Of a stretch of DNA of 6,098 bases, positions 5,673 through 6,098 are shown piece after piece (within the stretch, counting starts at the first letter, position 1; every line of letters starts with the position of its first letter). Location of the stretch: NCBI GenBank assembly GCA_943348955.1, contig CALQZE010000028.1, positions 1 to 6,098 on the forward strand, written 5' to 3'. Under the pieces are notes generated by a model. It was not told the origin of the DNA, made no database searches, and worked only from the letters and a program-made list of their open reading frames with translations. The translations under genes and the position numbers were made by a program. Origin of the DNA: Candidatus Uhrbacteria bacterium RIFOXYB12_FULL_58_10 (GTDB lineage: Bacteria; Patescibacteriota; Patescibacteriia; UBA9934; GWF2-40-263).

Positions 5673-5682
5673 ATTGTGAAGT

Positions 5683-5716
5683 AAAATACAGACATTCACT
5701 TGTCTGTATTTTTTTT
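5683..5716 (+). terminator. Intrinsic terminator after the DUF4178-like gene
   Basis: A perfect 12-bp stem (5683-5694 with 5701-5712) around the loop TTCACT is followed by a T-run to 5716. It starts 11 bp after the stop codon. It ends one base before the ATG of the next gene. Confidence 0.93.
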
Positions 5717-5717
5717 C

Positions 5718-6098
5718 ATGCGCAAGTCTCTTCTGTTCATCGCTCTTGGTTCTCTCGTTGTGCTTGCGCTTACGTTTGCTTCGTATTTGGTTTTAACCAA
5801 ATTTCATCCCGAGGATGAGATGCGACGTATGTTGCTCGCGATGTCTCGATTGCGCACATTCAATCAATCGGGCGGTTTCGGTTGGGTATCCGTAAAAGAC
5901 GGATCGAATGTTCATACAACGCTTTACACAAGCGGACAGATGAATCTTGAGGATCCATCACACCTTGAACAAGATACACAGTTTCGATCTGTTTTTTTGG
6001 GCGCATCAAATCGTTATGCGGATTTGTCGGGAGAATTGAAATCAGTCGGAGAGAAAACGTATTTGACGTATTCGCCGCCAGGACCGGACGTAAAAGGA
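5718..6098 (+). CDS. Unrecognised membrane-anchored or exported protein, N-terminal 127 residues (partial)
   Basis: The frame is open from ATG 5718 to the window end. Residues 1-4 are MRKS, and about 5-27 form one hydrophobic segment (LLFIALGSLVVLALTFASYL), either an uncleaved signal anchor or a signal peptide; there is no Cys-based lipobox in it. The following part (HPEDEMRRMLLAMSRLRTFNQSGGFGW) is amphipathic, and the rest is a Ser/Thr- and Tyr-containing segment (GELKSVGEKTYLTYSPPGP) that looks like beta strands of an extracytoplasmic domain. I cannot name the family. The start is fixed by the membrane segment beginning right after it. The ATG lies one base after the T-run of the preceding terminator and has no Shine-Dalgarno, so how it is transcribed and translated is unclear. 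Confidence 0.8.
   Translation, partial: MRKSLLFIALGSLVVLALTFASYLVLTKFHPEDEMRRMLLAMSRLRTFNQSGGFGWVSVKDGSNVHTTLYTSGQMNLEDPSHLEQDTQFRSVFLGASNRYADLSGELKSVGEKTYLTYSPPGPDVKG

Noticed and set aside
5659..5687. TAAAAT at 5682-5687 as a -10 box for the 5718 gene
   Set aside because: There is no acceptable -35, and the box forms part of the terminator stem.

Overview
The window looks like chromosomal DNA of a low-GC bacterium. Most genes are AT-rich, and a hand count of bases 841-900 gives only 13/60 G+C. TGA acts as a normal stop. Several genes have no Shine-Dalgarno sequence and at least one mRNA looks leaderless. Together with many family-poor proteins, this would fit a Candidate Phyla Radiation (Patescibacteria) genome, but that assignment is inference. 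No RNA gene, CRISPR array or transposase was seen.

Layout: (1) 16-2252, minus strand, is one sensor histidine kinase gene of about 745 codons, broken by a single-base deletion near 1220. Its domain order is unusual: an FAD/NAD(P)-binding ferredoxin-reductase-like module, then PAS, PAS, HisKA and HATPase. (2) 2366-2872, plus strand, is a membrane-anchored class I SAM methyltransferase resembling the FAM173/KMT family, read divergently from the kinase. (3) 2876-3892, minus strand, is a DHH/MYG1-like putative hydrolase, convergent with the methyltransferase and probably read from a leaderless mRNA. (4) 3912-4052 is a gene-free stretch with a perfect 30-bp inverted repeat around an 81-bp AT-rich centre; the left arm is part of an 8-bp tandem repeat. 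(5) 4135-4908, minus strand, is an unrecognised 257-codon gene that is far more GC-rich (sampled 62-70%) than its surroundings. It has its own near-consensus promoter, a hairpin in its leader and its own terminator. (6) 5232-5672, plus strand, is a small acidic protein resembling DUF4178, with its own promoter and a textbook intrinsic terminator. (7) 5718-6098, plus strand, is the start of an unrecognised protein with one N-terminal membrane segment, cut by the window end.

The genes do not form an obvious operon. Most sit in separate transcription units with private promoters or terminators, so no shared pathway is claimed. The two items that most deserve attention are the reductase-kinase fusion, a possible redox or NAD(P)H sensor, and the self-contained GC-rich orphan gene, which looks acquired or under very different codon selection.
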